A DNA stretch of 54,690 nt from Akkermansia muciniphila (lineage in GTDB: Bacteria; Verrucomicrobiota; Verrucomicrobiia; Verrucomicrobiales; V1-33): assembly GCA_945861415.1 (NCBI GenBank), contig CAMAUV010000030.1, positions 1 through 54,690 of the forward strand, read 5' to 3'. The first letter of the stretch is position 1. Each line of letters begins with the position of its first letter. Positions 15,656 to 24,586 of this stretch are shown here, one piece after another. The translations under genes were made by a program, and so were the position numbers. The notes under the pieces are model-generated. The model had not been told where the DNA came from, did no database searches, and saw only the letters and a program-made list of their open reading frames with translations.

Positions 15656-18600
15656 TTAAGGCGCCGCCACCCGCACGCGCACCAATTTCCGTTCAGGGCT
15701 GGCGGAAGTTTCCACGCGCATGATATCGGTACCGCCGCCGCCGCCGACCACGATAGGGGATTCGGGAATGGCGGCCCAGCCGGTGAGGCCGGTGGAGAAT
15801 TCGGGCAGGTAACTCAGATCCAATGCCGCGGAAAGGCGCCGGAATTCGAGGTGCAACAGACCGCCTGTGATGTTGGCGATAGGCAGGAACTCCAGAGCGT
15901 TGTCCCCGGGGGTAATTCCGAGAGCATAGCGGACGAGGTTACTGATTCCTTGGCCCGACGGATCTGCGGAGGCACTGCTGATGGCGGGGTCGGCGAGTTC
16001 AGGCGCGGAGAAATGGCTGTGCCGCCAGTGGGAGAATTCGGTATAGTAAATGGTGCCGGGAGCCGCGCCGGGGGTGCCGCCGGGAGTGCCCAGCGCCCAG
16101 CTTTTGGGGAGGTCAGGGAAGCCGGCATCGCGCAGGACCAGCGAGCGGCCGCCGCCATCGCTGAGTGGTGCCCAGTCGTCAGAGTAGGTAAAAGTCTGGA
16201 TGATCCCTCCGGTGGCGTCCACCAGCGTAATGCTCTCGCCGCTATTGCTCAGGTTTGGCAGTGGATACTCGCCTGCGATGTTGTGTCCCGCGCCGTAGCG
16301 GGTGGTGAAAGCGGCGATGTTTTTCACCACCAGCGTGCGTGCGCCACCGGAGAGGGTGAAGGCACTCGGGAACTGGAACGCAATGCCCTGCGTGAGGCGC
16401 ACGCCGGTGAGATCAAGTGTGCCGGAGCCGGTGTTCATCAGTTCGATGAACTCATAGTCGTCCGCGTTTGTGCTCAGGGCTATCTCGGCGGGGGTGCTGG
16501 CATCCGCAGGGTGGTAGTGGACCTCCGTGATGCGCAGGAATTCACCCGGCTTCGGCGCGGGCAGAGTGTTGGTGATAGTGATGATGTCGCTGCTGAGCGC
16601 GGTGCCGTCGAAAGCGAAAGCGTCGAGCGTGATGACGTTGGGGCCGCTCACGAGCGCGAGGTTCGCGGTCCAGTCGGTATTGCCAGTCCATGTTACCTCC
16701 AGCGGAATGGCGCTGCCGTTACGCTGGATGCTGCGGATGTCTAGGTAGCCCCTACCGGTGAGCGTGGCGGTGCGTGCATTAACAGAGAAGTCCGCGCCCC
16801 CATTCGTCGTGATGGCAAAAGCCACGCTGGCTGGCATCTGCGAGAGCGCATAGTTGCGGCGCGCGCTTAGCCAAGAGACTTGCGCAGCGTAACTGTGGTT
16901 TGTAACCGTGCCGTAATGTGTCAGCCAGTTCTGCACGTAGGCGGGATCAAGCGCGGTCATGCAGAGATCGCGCACATGGGCGAGGTAAGCGCGCTGGTTG
17001 CTCGGACGCCCCACCAGCTTGCCGAGGTTGCCGTTGGTCATATTGATGGAGGCATTCGTCGCGGAGTTCAGCATGAAGTCCATGTCCCAAGGGAGCTGTA
17101 CCGCTTTGCCGACCGTTGGCACCCACAGCCGCGCATTGTGCGGGAATCCGCCGGTGAACCAGGAGTCTCCGACGCCGAGTAGATTCACCATCGCGGTGCA
17201 GCGCATCCATTGATCAACGTCAATGCGCGCGTTGGTATTAGTGTCGAACTGGGCTCCCGCAGGCAGGCCCATGGCGGTGCAAATAGCGATGAGTGGCGCG
17301 TAATCGTCGCGCTCTTTGCCTGCACGGATGTCGAAGAAGCCGCGGAAGTGCTCTTTGTCGCCAAGGTTCACCAGATCGGTCATGTGATGAGTGAAGGGCA
17401 CGGGTGGCTTCAGGCTCTGGACATTGCCGTCTACCGTGGTGTGTGGCTCGTAGGTGCCGTCAAAGTTGAAAATGCTACCTTCCGTTCCGAACTGATCGTC
17501 GGAGAAATCGCCGCCGTAGCTGTGAAGCTGGAGGATAGCGTGGCCGGTGTAGGTGGTAGTGGGGCCGACGAGATATGCGAGGTCATCGCGGGTGGCAGGC
17601 AGGCCGGCACGGTGGAAGAGGTGCTTGGCGTAGATTTCGTCAGGCCGGCGATTGGCCGGAGCGCGACCGGAGCGGTCAAAGCCAACACTGCCGTAAAGGC
17701 CGAGGTATCGTTCATCGGAGTTCAACTCCACATTTATGCCCTGATAGTCCGTGCCGTCACGAGCGCGTCCTGCGGCGCTGCCCTGGAGGCGGACGCCGAC
17801 ATTGTAGAAGACATCCGTGCCGCCTACGACCAGCGTGCCGCCGGTCGTGGCATTGCTGAGAAGATTGAGGGAGGAGAACATCGCTGTGCTCTCCGTGGGT
17901 CGCATGATGATGCGGAACTCGCGCGCAGGCAAATTCGATGCTTGGCCGTCCTGCACGATGTAAAGAGCTCGCGATGCCGCCGCCGCCGCCGGAAGCGCAG
18001 AAGTGCCGCCGGCGTTGTTGCCTGCGGAGACATAGAACTGAACCACGGTGCCCGCGGCCTGGCCGGGAATGCTCGCGCTCCATGTGCCGCCTGCATTTGT
18101 CATAGCCACTGGGGTGAAAGCCCCGCCGGTGCTGTAGTTGAGAGTAACGCCAGTGATCGGGCGCGAGTCCGCCGCGGTGCACGTCACAGTCACGGCCTGC
18201 GACACTCCGGGCATCATCGGCGAGTGCCGCAGTGCGCTGAGGGACGGGCCGGTGGTGCTGAAGCGGGAATTCACCGCGCCCGGCGTGCCGAGGTTTTGCG
18301 GCATCGGAAGGTCGTGCGCTTTGGCGATGCGCGAGTAGTAGCCGCGGGTGCCGAGCTTGTTGCTGCCGCTGAGCCAGCGGGCGCGGAAGGAGACCTCGTA
18401 GAGCGCGTTATTCACCAGCGCGGTGTTGCCTGCGAAGGTGGTCTCGGCGTGATTGTGATTCGTCTCCGCCGGGCCGGTGGCGACGAGTTTCAGCACGCTG
18501 CCATTTGCGCCGTCGGTGACGATGCTGCTGGTGCCGTGATTGCCTAGAAGGCGCCACGAGGTGGCGTTCGCGAAGCTACCGTTTTGGATGATCTGCGCCG

Positions 18601-21600
18601 CCACGCTGTTGGGATCGCGCTTCACGCTGAGGTCATCCACCATGCACTCGCCAGCGTCTAGCATTCCTAGGCGAAATTCATTCCAGAAGCTCGGACCATT
18701 CGGCTGCGAGGAGGTGAGGCGGTAAGTGAAAGTCTGCATCGTGCTCTTGGTGCTCTCATCGCTCGCCGCCCACGAGGCGGGATGCGCGTTGTCCGCCGAG
18801 GTGTCGCGCAGTTCTATGCTGGAGCCGCCGCCGCCGGCCAAACTTGGCCACTTGCCGCCGTCGGCGTAGGTCAGTTCGTCGGCGGGATTGCCGTTGGCAT
18901 CTTCCAGAGCGATGCGCTCGCCGCGATTGTCGAGGTTGCCGCTGAAGTTGCCGAGGATCGTCACAGTAGGCCACTTCGCTTGGAGAGCAGGGGCGTTGTT
19001 GGAAATGACGAGATAGCCGCCTGCAGGAATGACGGTGGTGTTCGATTCCGGCAGGCCGGGGATGGTGAACGTCACCGCGTCGTCGAGGCGCCAGCCGCCT
19101 ACGTCCACAGGCGCTCCGCTCCTATTGTGTAACTCGATCCATTCCTCATCGCCGCCGTTAGGGAAGTGATACATCACCTCGTGGATCAAGATGCTGGAGT
19201 TGAGCGCGAACGTATTCTCCGCGCCGAAGGTCGTCGCTGTGGGCACCAGCATTTTCGACTCCGTCGAGCGAGCGCGGGCATTGGCGCCAACAATGGCGGA
19301 GTCCACAACGCCGGCGCGGCCGGGATTATATAGAAAGAGGCGATCGTCCTCACCGGGGCGGAAGCCGAGTTGTGTCTCGTCTAGCACCAGCATCGCGCCC
19401 GGCTGAATGATCTGCGGAGGCACCTTGTAGCCTGCGTGCGGAGCGTCGCTGCCAGCGAGCGTGAAATCGGTGAAGTTGAACGGCACACTGCCGGTGTTCT
19501 TCAGTTCCACCTGCCAAACGCCATCCAGCGAGCCGCTGATTTCATTGATGACAATGGGCAGCGAGGAGGCAGCTTGAATGATTTCGCGTGACGTCAGCGA
19601 CGCGCCCCACACCACGTCCGGGGTCACCGGCGCGTAGATTTCCAGTTCATCCACACAGGCACCGTTCGGACAAATGATGCGGATGCCTGCCGCATTCACC
19701 GGCGCAAACTCCAGCAGATGCCGTGACGCGGGCGATCCGATGCCGGCATTCATCGTGATGGTGCCGATGGTCGTCCATGATCCGTCTGGCGTACTGGCGG
19801 TGGGATTCAGCACCGTGGTGGACTGCACGGTATAGACGCCCTCCGCGCGGTCGAAGTACGTGCCCGTGTTGTCTCGCCCCCATGCCACGCGCCCGATCTG
19901 TCGCAGCGATGGAAATGAGATGCCGCAGAAGGAGTTGGAAGAGTTGCCGATCCATGAGTTGCTGTTCCCGTAGATGCCGTCGTTGAGGTAGGGCGTGTTG
20001 TGAATGCTCGCGTTGCCGGGGATTACGTCTTTGGTGAAAGGCGTCGCGCCCAGCGTCATGTTCGTGGTGTTGTCCATGTTCCCGCCGGTGGCCATCAGTT
20101 TGAAGACTGGAGTCGGCGGAGGAGGCGGAGCAATGTAGGGACCGGCTTCCAGTTCATCCACGCAAGCGCCGTCGGCGAAGCTGTTGCCCGGACAGATGAG
20201 GCGGATGCCCGTGGCATTCACCGCGGTGAACGAATAGACGTGGCGCATCGCATTCGCCGAAGTGTGTATCACAGAGCCGATGGTCGTCCACGCGGTGGTG
20301 GCCGCATTCACCGTGGCTTCCGTCGTGTATTGCAGGGTGAAGGCCCCGGTGCTGCGGTCGTTATACTGGCCCGTGTTGTCACGGCCCCATGCCACGCTGC
20401 CGATGGTGCGCGACTGGCCAAAGCTGACGCCGCAGAAGGAATTGAGCGAGTTACCGATCCACGATGAGGAATTGCCGAAGGTGCCGTTGTTGAGCCATGC
20501 GATGGCGTGAGTGGGCGCGGAGGGGATTACGTCTTTGGCGAATGGCGTGGCGCCTGCCGCAGTGGAGTAGTTCGTCGCCATGATTGGGCCGCCGGTCTGC
20601 GCTAGCGAGAGCGGGCCACCTCCGCCGCCGCTAGGCACGATGAGCCGGCCGGCATTGTGAACTTCCACGCTGATCGTGTTCATACCGCTCACCAGAGCCG
20701 AGGCAGGAATGCTGAGATCGGTGAAAGCGGCGTTCCCCACTTCGCCGTAGGAAGCCGTCGTCGATGCAACTGCTCCCTGCGCCATGTTCCGCCGGGCGAC
20801 TTCCGTGCCGTTAACATAAATCACCGCGCCGTCATCGAGTAGCGTGTGCAGCGAGAACTGATGATGCGCGGGATTCCCACCGAAGGCGAACTGCTTTTGA
20901 AAATAGTAAGTGCCCGCGGGATGCGTGGCCGGCGTGGCCAGCACAGTGCCCACCGCCGCAGGCAGCGCGGCATCTTCAAAGGCGAGCACCCCATTCCCGG
21001 AGAGCCATCCGCCGGTGCCGGCGGTGTAGTCCGTATTCTGCCAGCCCGCCGCGAGTCCGGCGCTGGTGTCCTGGTAAAGCCACGCGCTGGCATCATCAAA
21101 GACCGTCACCGGGGGCGCGAGACGGACGCCGTCATTCGATGTGCCGGGCGATCCGCCCACGCGCTTGGAGAGCTCCCAGCTATCCGCACTACGACCGTTC
21201 ACATGTCCGCTTCTGCGCGCTAGCGTTGCGCCGGACCCATCTGCGCCATTGGGCCAGCGCCCACGGTCGTTGTAACTTACCTCCTCCATCACGCGGCCGG
21301 ACAAGTCACGCAGGCGCAGCGTCTCGCCCGCATTATTAAGCGATCCTGTCCACGGCCCTTGCACGCCGGTGATGCCCGCTGCCGCCTGCAGCGCTGCGGG
21401 ATTGCCCGAGATCACTAGGTAGCCTCCTGTCCGCAGCGTGGTGCCCGCAGGGAAGGTATAGTTAACACCGCCGCTGAGCTTCCACCCCGTGAGGTCCACG
21501 TCAATGCTCAGGCGGTTGTGCAGTTCGATCCACTCCGGGTCCGTGGCGGCCGCACCGTTGTAGTCGATCTCGTTGATGACCGCCGCGGCTTCGTAGGCCT

Positions 21601-21661
21601 GGGAGGGAGAAGCGGCGAGGAGTGCAAGCAGCCCTGCCCTGCGAATGAATCGGTGTTTCAT
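15656..21661 (-). CDS. Giant secreted lamin-tail/CotH-domain protein (2001 aa)
   Basis: Start chosen at ATG 21661 because a signal peptide follows (MKHRFIRRAGLLALLAASPSQA); the frame opens 20 codons earlier. Approximate order: lamin-tail domain (25-155, WIELHNR), a beta-sandwich (185-345), two copies of a WIG/GRDNTG module (355-510 and 520-678), lamin-tail-like parts (702-800 and 825-955), a carbohydrate-module-like stretch (970-1115), an Ig-like domain (1140-1235), a CotH region (1245-1615) with the acidic motif LPWDMDFM near 1523, another lamin-tail domain (1708-1850), and a C-terminal DPSGQGISNLVRYALG domain. CotH domains of spore-coat proteins are atypical protein kinases; whether this one is active is unknown. 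Probably exported and surface-bound. A PEP-CTERM gene with the same module lies immediately upstream. Confidence 0.9.
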   Translation of the reverse strand: MKHRFIRRAGLLALLAASPSQAYEAAAVINEIDYNGAAATDPEWIELHNRLSIDVDLTGWKLSGGVNYTFPAGTTLRTGGYLVISGNPAALQAAAGITGVQGPWTGSLNNAGETLRLRDLSGRVMEEVSYNDRGRWPNGADGSGATLARRSGHVNGRSADSWELSKRVGGSPGTSNDGVRLAPPVTVFDDASAWLYQDTSAGLAAGWQNTDYTAGTGGWLSGNGVLAFEDAALPAAVGTVLATPATHPAGTYYFQKQFAFGGNPAHHQFSLHTLLDDGAVIYVNGTEVARRNMAQGAVASTTASYGEVGNAAFTDLSIPASALVSGMNTISVEVHNAGRLIVPSGGGGGPLSLAQTGGPIMATNYSTAAGATPFAKDVIPSAPTHAIAWLNNGTFGNSSSWIGNSLNSFCGVSFGQSRTIGSVAWGRDNTGQYNDRSTGAFTLQYTTEATVNAATTAWTTIGSVIHTSANAMRHVYSFTAVNATGIRLICPGNSFADGACVDELEAGPYIAPPPPPTPVFKLMATGGNMDNTTNMTLGATPFTKDVIPGNASIHNTPYLNDGIYGNSNSWIGNSSNSFCGISFPSLRQIGRVAWGRDNTGTYFDRAEGVYTVQSTTVLNPTASTPDGSWTTIGTITMNAGIGSPASRHLLEFAPVNAAGIRIICPNGACVDELEIYAPVTPDVVWGASLTSREIIQAASSLPIVINEISGSLDGVWQVELKNTGSVPFNFTDFTLAGSDAPHAGYKVPPQIIQPGAMLVLDETQLGFRPGEDDRLFLYNPGRAGVVDSAIVGANARARSTESKMLVPTATTFGAENTFALNSSILIHEVMYHFPNGGDEEWIELHNRSGAPVDVGGWRLDDAVTFTIPGLPESNTTVIPAGGYLVISNNAPALQAKWPTVTILGNFSGNLDNRGERIALEDANGNPADELTYADGGKWPSLAGGGGSSIELRDTSADNAHPASWAASDESTKSTMQTFTYRLTSSQPNGPSFWNEFRLGMLDAGECMVDDLSVKRDPNSVAAQIIQNGSFANATSWRLLGNHGTSSIVTDGANGSVLKLVATGPAETNHNHAETTFAGNTALVNNALYEVSFRARWLSGSNKLGTRGYYSRIAKAHDLPMPQNLGTPGAVNSRFSTTGPSLSALRHSPMMPGVSQAVTVTCTAADSRPITGVTLNYSTGGAFTPVAMTNAGGTWSASIPGQAAGTVVQFYVSAGNNAGGTSALPAAAAASRALYIVQDGQASNLPAREFRIIMRPTESTAMFSSLNLLSNATTGGTLVVGGTDVFYNVGVRLQGSAAGRARDGTDYQGINVELNSDERYLGLYGSVGFDRSGRAPANRRPDEIYAKHLFHRAGLPATRDDLAYLVGPTTTYTGHAILQLHSYGGDFSDDQFGTEGSIFNFDGTYEPHTTVDGNVQSLKPPVPFTHHMTDLVNLGDKEHFRGFFDIRAGKERDDYAPLIAICTAMGLPAGAQFDTNTNARIDVDQWMRCTAMVNLLGVGDSWFTGGFPHNARLWVPTVGKAVQLPWDMDFMLNSATNASINMTNGNLGKLVGRPSNQRAYLAHVRDLCMTALDPAYVQNWLTHYGTVTNHSYAAQVSWLSARRNYALSQMPASVAFAITTNGGADFSVNARTATLTGRGYLDIRSIQRNGSAIPLEVTWTGNTDWTANLALVSGPNVITLDAFAFDGTALSSDIITITNTLPAPKPGEFLRITEVHYHPADASTPAEIALSTNADDYEFIELMNTGSGTLDLTGVRLTQGIAFQFPSAFTLSGGARTLVVKNIAAFTTRYGAGHNIAGEYPLPNLSNSGESITLVDATGGIIQTFTYSDDWAPLSDGGGRSLVLRDAGFPDLPKSWALGTPGGTPGAAPGTIYYTEFSHWRHSHFSAPELADPAISSASADPSGQGISNLVRYALGITPGDNALEFLPIANITGGLLHLEFRRLSAALDLSYLPEFSTGLTGWAAIPESPIVVGGGGGTDIMRVETSASPERKLVRVRVAAP

Positions 21662-21776
21662 AGGATGACAAATACTGAATGAAACCTCGCCGTTTCTAGG
21701 GAGAGGATAAAGCAGATGCATGAAAAAACGATGAAACCACGGACCTTCCAGCGCCGGGAAATTTCTCAGCGCGCCA

Positions 21777-22940
21777 CTACGCGCGGCGGCGGCGCAGCAA
21801 GCCGAGTCCCGCCAGCATCAGCGCGGCAGTTGTAGAAGGCTCGGGGATGACGGCGTAGACTTCCAATTCATCTATGGCCCGGCCGTGGGTGCCTCCGGCG
21901 CCACCGACCAGCAACCGCACTCCCGTCGCCGTCACCGGGACGAAGCTGTATTCATGACGGTCTGCCGAGATGATGCTGTCGCCCTCGTTCCAGATGTTGC
22001 CGATCGTGAGCCAACTGCCGTCCGGCGTGGACGCATTGGGACTGGCCACCGTTGTGTATTGCAGCGTGTAGGCCCCGCCGGAGCGGTCCGGGAGCGTGCC
22101 CGTGTTGTCCCGGCCCAAGGCGAATCGGTCAATACTGGACAAGGCGCTGAACGCGACCCCGGCGAACGATCCCGCCGTTTCCCCGATCCAGCTATTGTCA
22201 TTGCCATAGAGACCGTCGTTTAAATTGCCAATACTATCGTGCGCAGGATAGCCGCCGCCGTTGATCAGGTCTTTGGCAAAGGCGGTGCCGGTGAGTGCAA
22301 TATTGGTGGCAACGTTCATCGTGCCGCCCGTGGTGACGAGCGAAAGGGGGGCGGTGAACGCCGATGACCACGCCTCCAGTTCATCGATCGCGGCACCGCC
22401 CGGAGCCGTGAGCCGCACGCCCGTCGCATTCACCGTGGAAAAATTCCATGCATGGCGGCGGGACTGGGCGATGGGGCTCGCCTCATCATTTTGATACAGA
22501 TAGTTCACCGACCCGATCGCCGCCCAGCCGGTGGAGGGATCACCCGTCACGCCCAGCCCGGCAGCCGGACTCGGCATCTGCGTATAGTGCATCGTGTAAG
22601 TCCCCGCCGTCCGGTCGCCAAAAGTGCCCGTGTTATCCCGGCCCCACGCCATGTGATTCACCGGCACCGCCGTCGCCCCGAAATTCAGCCCAACGAAGGA
22701 GTTCGGCGAATCGCCGATCCACGAATTGCTGTTTCCGAACGTGCCGTCGCGGATGTTCGGAATTTTGTGAATGGGGAGAGCGCCGCCTAAGATTTCATTG
22801 AGGCCGAAAGCGCTGGTGCCGCCCAGCGTGCCGTAGTTCCCGGCATTGATGGTGCCGCCGATTTCACTGAGCGTGAGTTGCGCCTGCGCGCTGACCGTGA
22901 GGAGTCCGAGAAGGGAGAGCGAAAGGATGCGTGTGGACAT
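21777..22940 (-). CDS. PEP-CTERM protein with two WIG/GRDNTG modules
   Basis: 387 residues: a signal peptide (MSTRILSLSLLGLLTVSAQA), two repeats of about 165 residues, and a C-terminal sorting signal (VIPEPSTTAALMLAGLGLL followed by RRRRA). Each repeat contains DGxxGNxNSWIG, GRDNTG, a YTxxYT strand, a W-x-x-IG strand, VxATGVRL and DELE. These are the same features as the two central modules of the giant protein encoded just downstream (115 bases away), and the arrangement resembles discoidin/F5-8-type beta-sandwiches. PEP-CTERM proteins are normally processed by an exosortase and placed at the cell surface or in the extracellular matrix. No exosortase gene is in the window. Glycan binding is inferred, not shown. 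Confidence 0.9.
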   Translation of the reverse strand: MSTRILSLSLLGLLTVSAQAQLTLSEIGGTINAGNYGTLGGTSAFGLNEILGGALPIHKIPNIRDGTFGNSNSWIGDSPNSFVGLNFGATAVPVNHMAWGRDNTGTFGDRTAGTYTMHYTQMPSPAAGLGVTGDPSTGWAAIGSVNYLYQNDEASPIAQSRRHAWNFSTVNATGVRLTAPGGAAIDELEAWSSAFTAPLSLVTTGGTMNVATNIALTGTAFAKDLINGGGYPAHDSIGNLNDGLYGNDNSWIGETAGSFAGVAFSALSSIDRFALGRDNTGTLPDRSGGAYTLQYTTVASPNASTPDGSWLTIGNIWNEGDSIISADRHEYSFVPVTATGVRLLVGGAGGTHGRAIDELEVYAVIPEPSTTAALMLAGLGLLRRRRA

Positions 22941-23069
22941 GAGGCTGGATACGGGATTTGAATTTAGTCGTTAATAATACAGACCACCCGGAGATACCAA
23001 GTATTTTTTTTCCCGCATTTGATCCCCCGGGAAACGCCCTGTCCGCCCCCCCGCCCGCCAGCCCATGAC

Positions 23070-23261
23070 CGCCGAAGGCTTTGGGACTGCTGCGGGGACC
23101 GCAGCTTTTCGTCACGGACTCACCCCGGCACTGCATTCCCATCCGCCGCGCCAACCCGGCTTTCCCTTCCTCTGCTTGTCGTGACTGCGGGGATGTGTTG
23201 ACCGCAGGGAAGCTCCCGCCGGAAAGCTGCAATGCTTGCAGCAGTCCCAAAGCCTTCGGCG
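23070..23261. repeat. Inverted-repeat element with perfect 23-bp arms
   Basis: The sequence at 23070-23092 is exactly the reverse complement of 23239-23261 (core GGCTTTGGGACTGCTG). Pairing resumes inward as GCAGCTTT (23101-23108 against 23222-23229). The inner part of about 110 bases has no credible gene. It sits between two PEP-CTERM genes. Arms of this length suggest a dispersed, structure-forming repeat or a small non-autonomous mobile element. No target-site duplication was identified. Confidence 0.75.
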
Positions 23262-23316
23262 ATTACCAGTGGGAAACGTCCCCGGCCTCCCTGCTCACAG
23301 GGCCAGCGTGCTGATG

Positions 23317-23386
23317 GCTTTGCGGCATGAGTTGCCCGCAGGTGGATAGTCGCCTGTCTCCATGACTCAGCGTCCACCTGCAAAGC
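23317..23386. repeat. Nested hairpin next to the inverted-repeat element
   Basis: GCTTTGC (23317-23323) pairs with GCAAAGC (23380-23386), and inside it GCAGGTGGA (23338-23346) pairs with TCCACCTGC (23373-23381; the arms share two bases at one end). It follows the 23-bp-arm element by about 55 bases and may belong to the same repeat unit. Confidence 0.55.
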
Positions 23387-23436
23387 CCCGGGGTTTACCA
23401 GGATTGGTCAAATCTGTTGCCAGCCTTGCAGATAGC

Positions 23437-24219
23437 TCAAGCGCGCCGGCGCCGGCGCAGCACGAGGCCCAGCGCGGCGGCTGCGAGGGCGGCGGCGCCT
23501 GGCTCGGGGCAGGGAGTGCCGTCGGGGTTCACGCAGGGGTGAGCGAGCATTCCGATGTTCACACCGATGCCGTCGCCCTGCACCTGGCTGACGCGCAGAG
23601 TGATCGAGGTGAGATTGTTATCCGTGATTTCCACTACGCCGAGGTGCGAATTCCACCAGGAGTCTGCGCCACCGGGTCCGGTCAGGGAATTCTTCATCGT
23701 GAAGACACCGGGGCCGGACGTAAACAGCGAAGGCCCGAAGGGGCCGCCGCCCGTCCAGTCTCCGAGGAAGAGGCCGTTTTGCAGCACTGTCACGATGGTT
23801 GCCCTGCCGCCATCGTTGGTCGTTTTGCCCAGCCCGTTGGTGCCGACAAAGAGATTGCCGGCGGGAACGGCGACGGAAAAACTTTAGGTCACATCCCATG
23901 CGTCATTCACGGGTCCAGGGTTGAAATTGATGGCCCCGAAGTATTCATGATTGGTCCACTTATGAGGGCCCGCGCTGCCGCTCACCAAGCCGGCGAGGCT
24001 GCCGCGTCCGGTGCTCAATCCGACAGGGGTGTTGTAGGTCAGCGTAACAGTCCCGCCATAGCCGGGGATGGTGAAGACGGAGGCGTTAGGCACCGGCGTG
24101 AGCGTGTTGACCGGGGTGGGCGACATGTCGAGCCAGTTGATGTTGGCGGCCTCAAGGGAAGGGGCGGCCATGGTCAGAGCAAGAGCCAGAGAGAGCAGAT
24201 GACGGGTAGTTGTTTTCAT
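23437..24219 (-). pseudogene. PEP-CTERM protein gene interrupted by one in-frame stop
   Basis: A single reading frame of 260 codons runs from ATG 24219 to 23437 with one TAA at 23884-23886 (codon 112). The first part has a signal peptide (MKTTTRHLLSLALALTMAAP) and ends at DAWDVT. After the stop the same frame continues with SFSVAVPAGNLFVGTNGLG, GLFLGDWTGGG, DSWWNSHLGVVEITDN, and a full PEP-CTERM tail (PEPGAAALAAAALGLVLRRRRRA). There is no frameshift and both halves look well conserved, so the break is recent, a sequencing error, or a recoded stop. The intact product would be a surface protein of about 259 residues with unknown role. Confidence 0.8.
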
Positions 24220-24359
24220 AGTGTGTTTGGTTTAGATGTTGTTTTGGGGATTGGTTTCCCACTCTCTAAATCTCTCTTTCTCCGGCGATGTTCGCGGCGG
24301 GGTGAAGATTTTTGAAAAAAGCTCCGCCAGCCCTGCCGGCACCGGTTTGGACGCACCCA

Positions 24360-24536
24360 TCAGATCCCCTCAGCCAGCGACATCATCAGGTGTCGCATTT
24401 CATCCTCCACCTCCGACTCTGACTCGACTGTCACTGCGACTTCCTCCCGGAAAATGGCCCGGCAGCGTCCGCGGAGGCGATGAATGAGCGAACGCTCGGC
24501 GCTTGCCGTGAGGGTCTGAAGAAGCACAAAGGCCAT
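24360..24536 (-). pseudogene. 3' fragment resembling the C terminus of an ECF-type sigma factor
   Basis: A 58-codon frame from ATG 24536 contains RLRGRCRAIFREEVAVTVES and then EVEDEMRHLMMSLAEGI before the stop. The pattern R-x-R-x-x-(F/I)-R-E-E-V-A-x-T-V followed by (E)DE-(M/L)-R-x-L is what I know from the end of sigma-70-family factors of Verrucomicrobia and Planctomycetes. The upstream regions 2 and 4 are absent. The remnant lies between a broken PEP-CTERM gene and DUF1501. It could be a short real gene, but a decayed sigma-factor end is likelier. Confidence 0.5.
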
Positions 24537-24586
24537 ACTCGTACGCGCAGTGGAAGATTACGGATAGCGCGCTAGTATTACCGCCC

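Noticed and set aside
15647..16744. Long plus-strand frames opposite the giant LTD/CotH gene (also at 17210-18547)
   Set aside because: They are antisense shadows produced by GC-rich codon bias; their Ala/Gly/Arg-rich translations show no domains.
23070..23386. CRISPR array in the repeat-containing gap
   Set aside because: The repeats are inverted and single, not regularly spaced direct repeats, and no cas genes are in the window.
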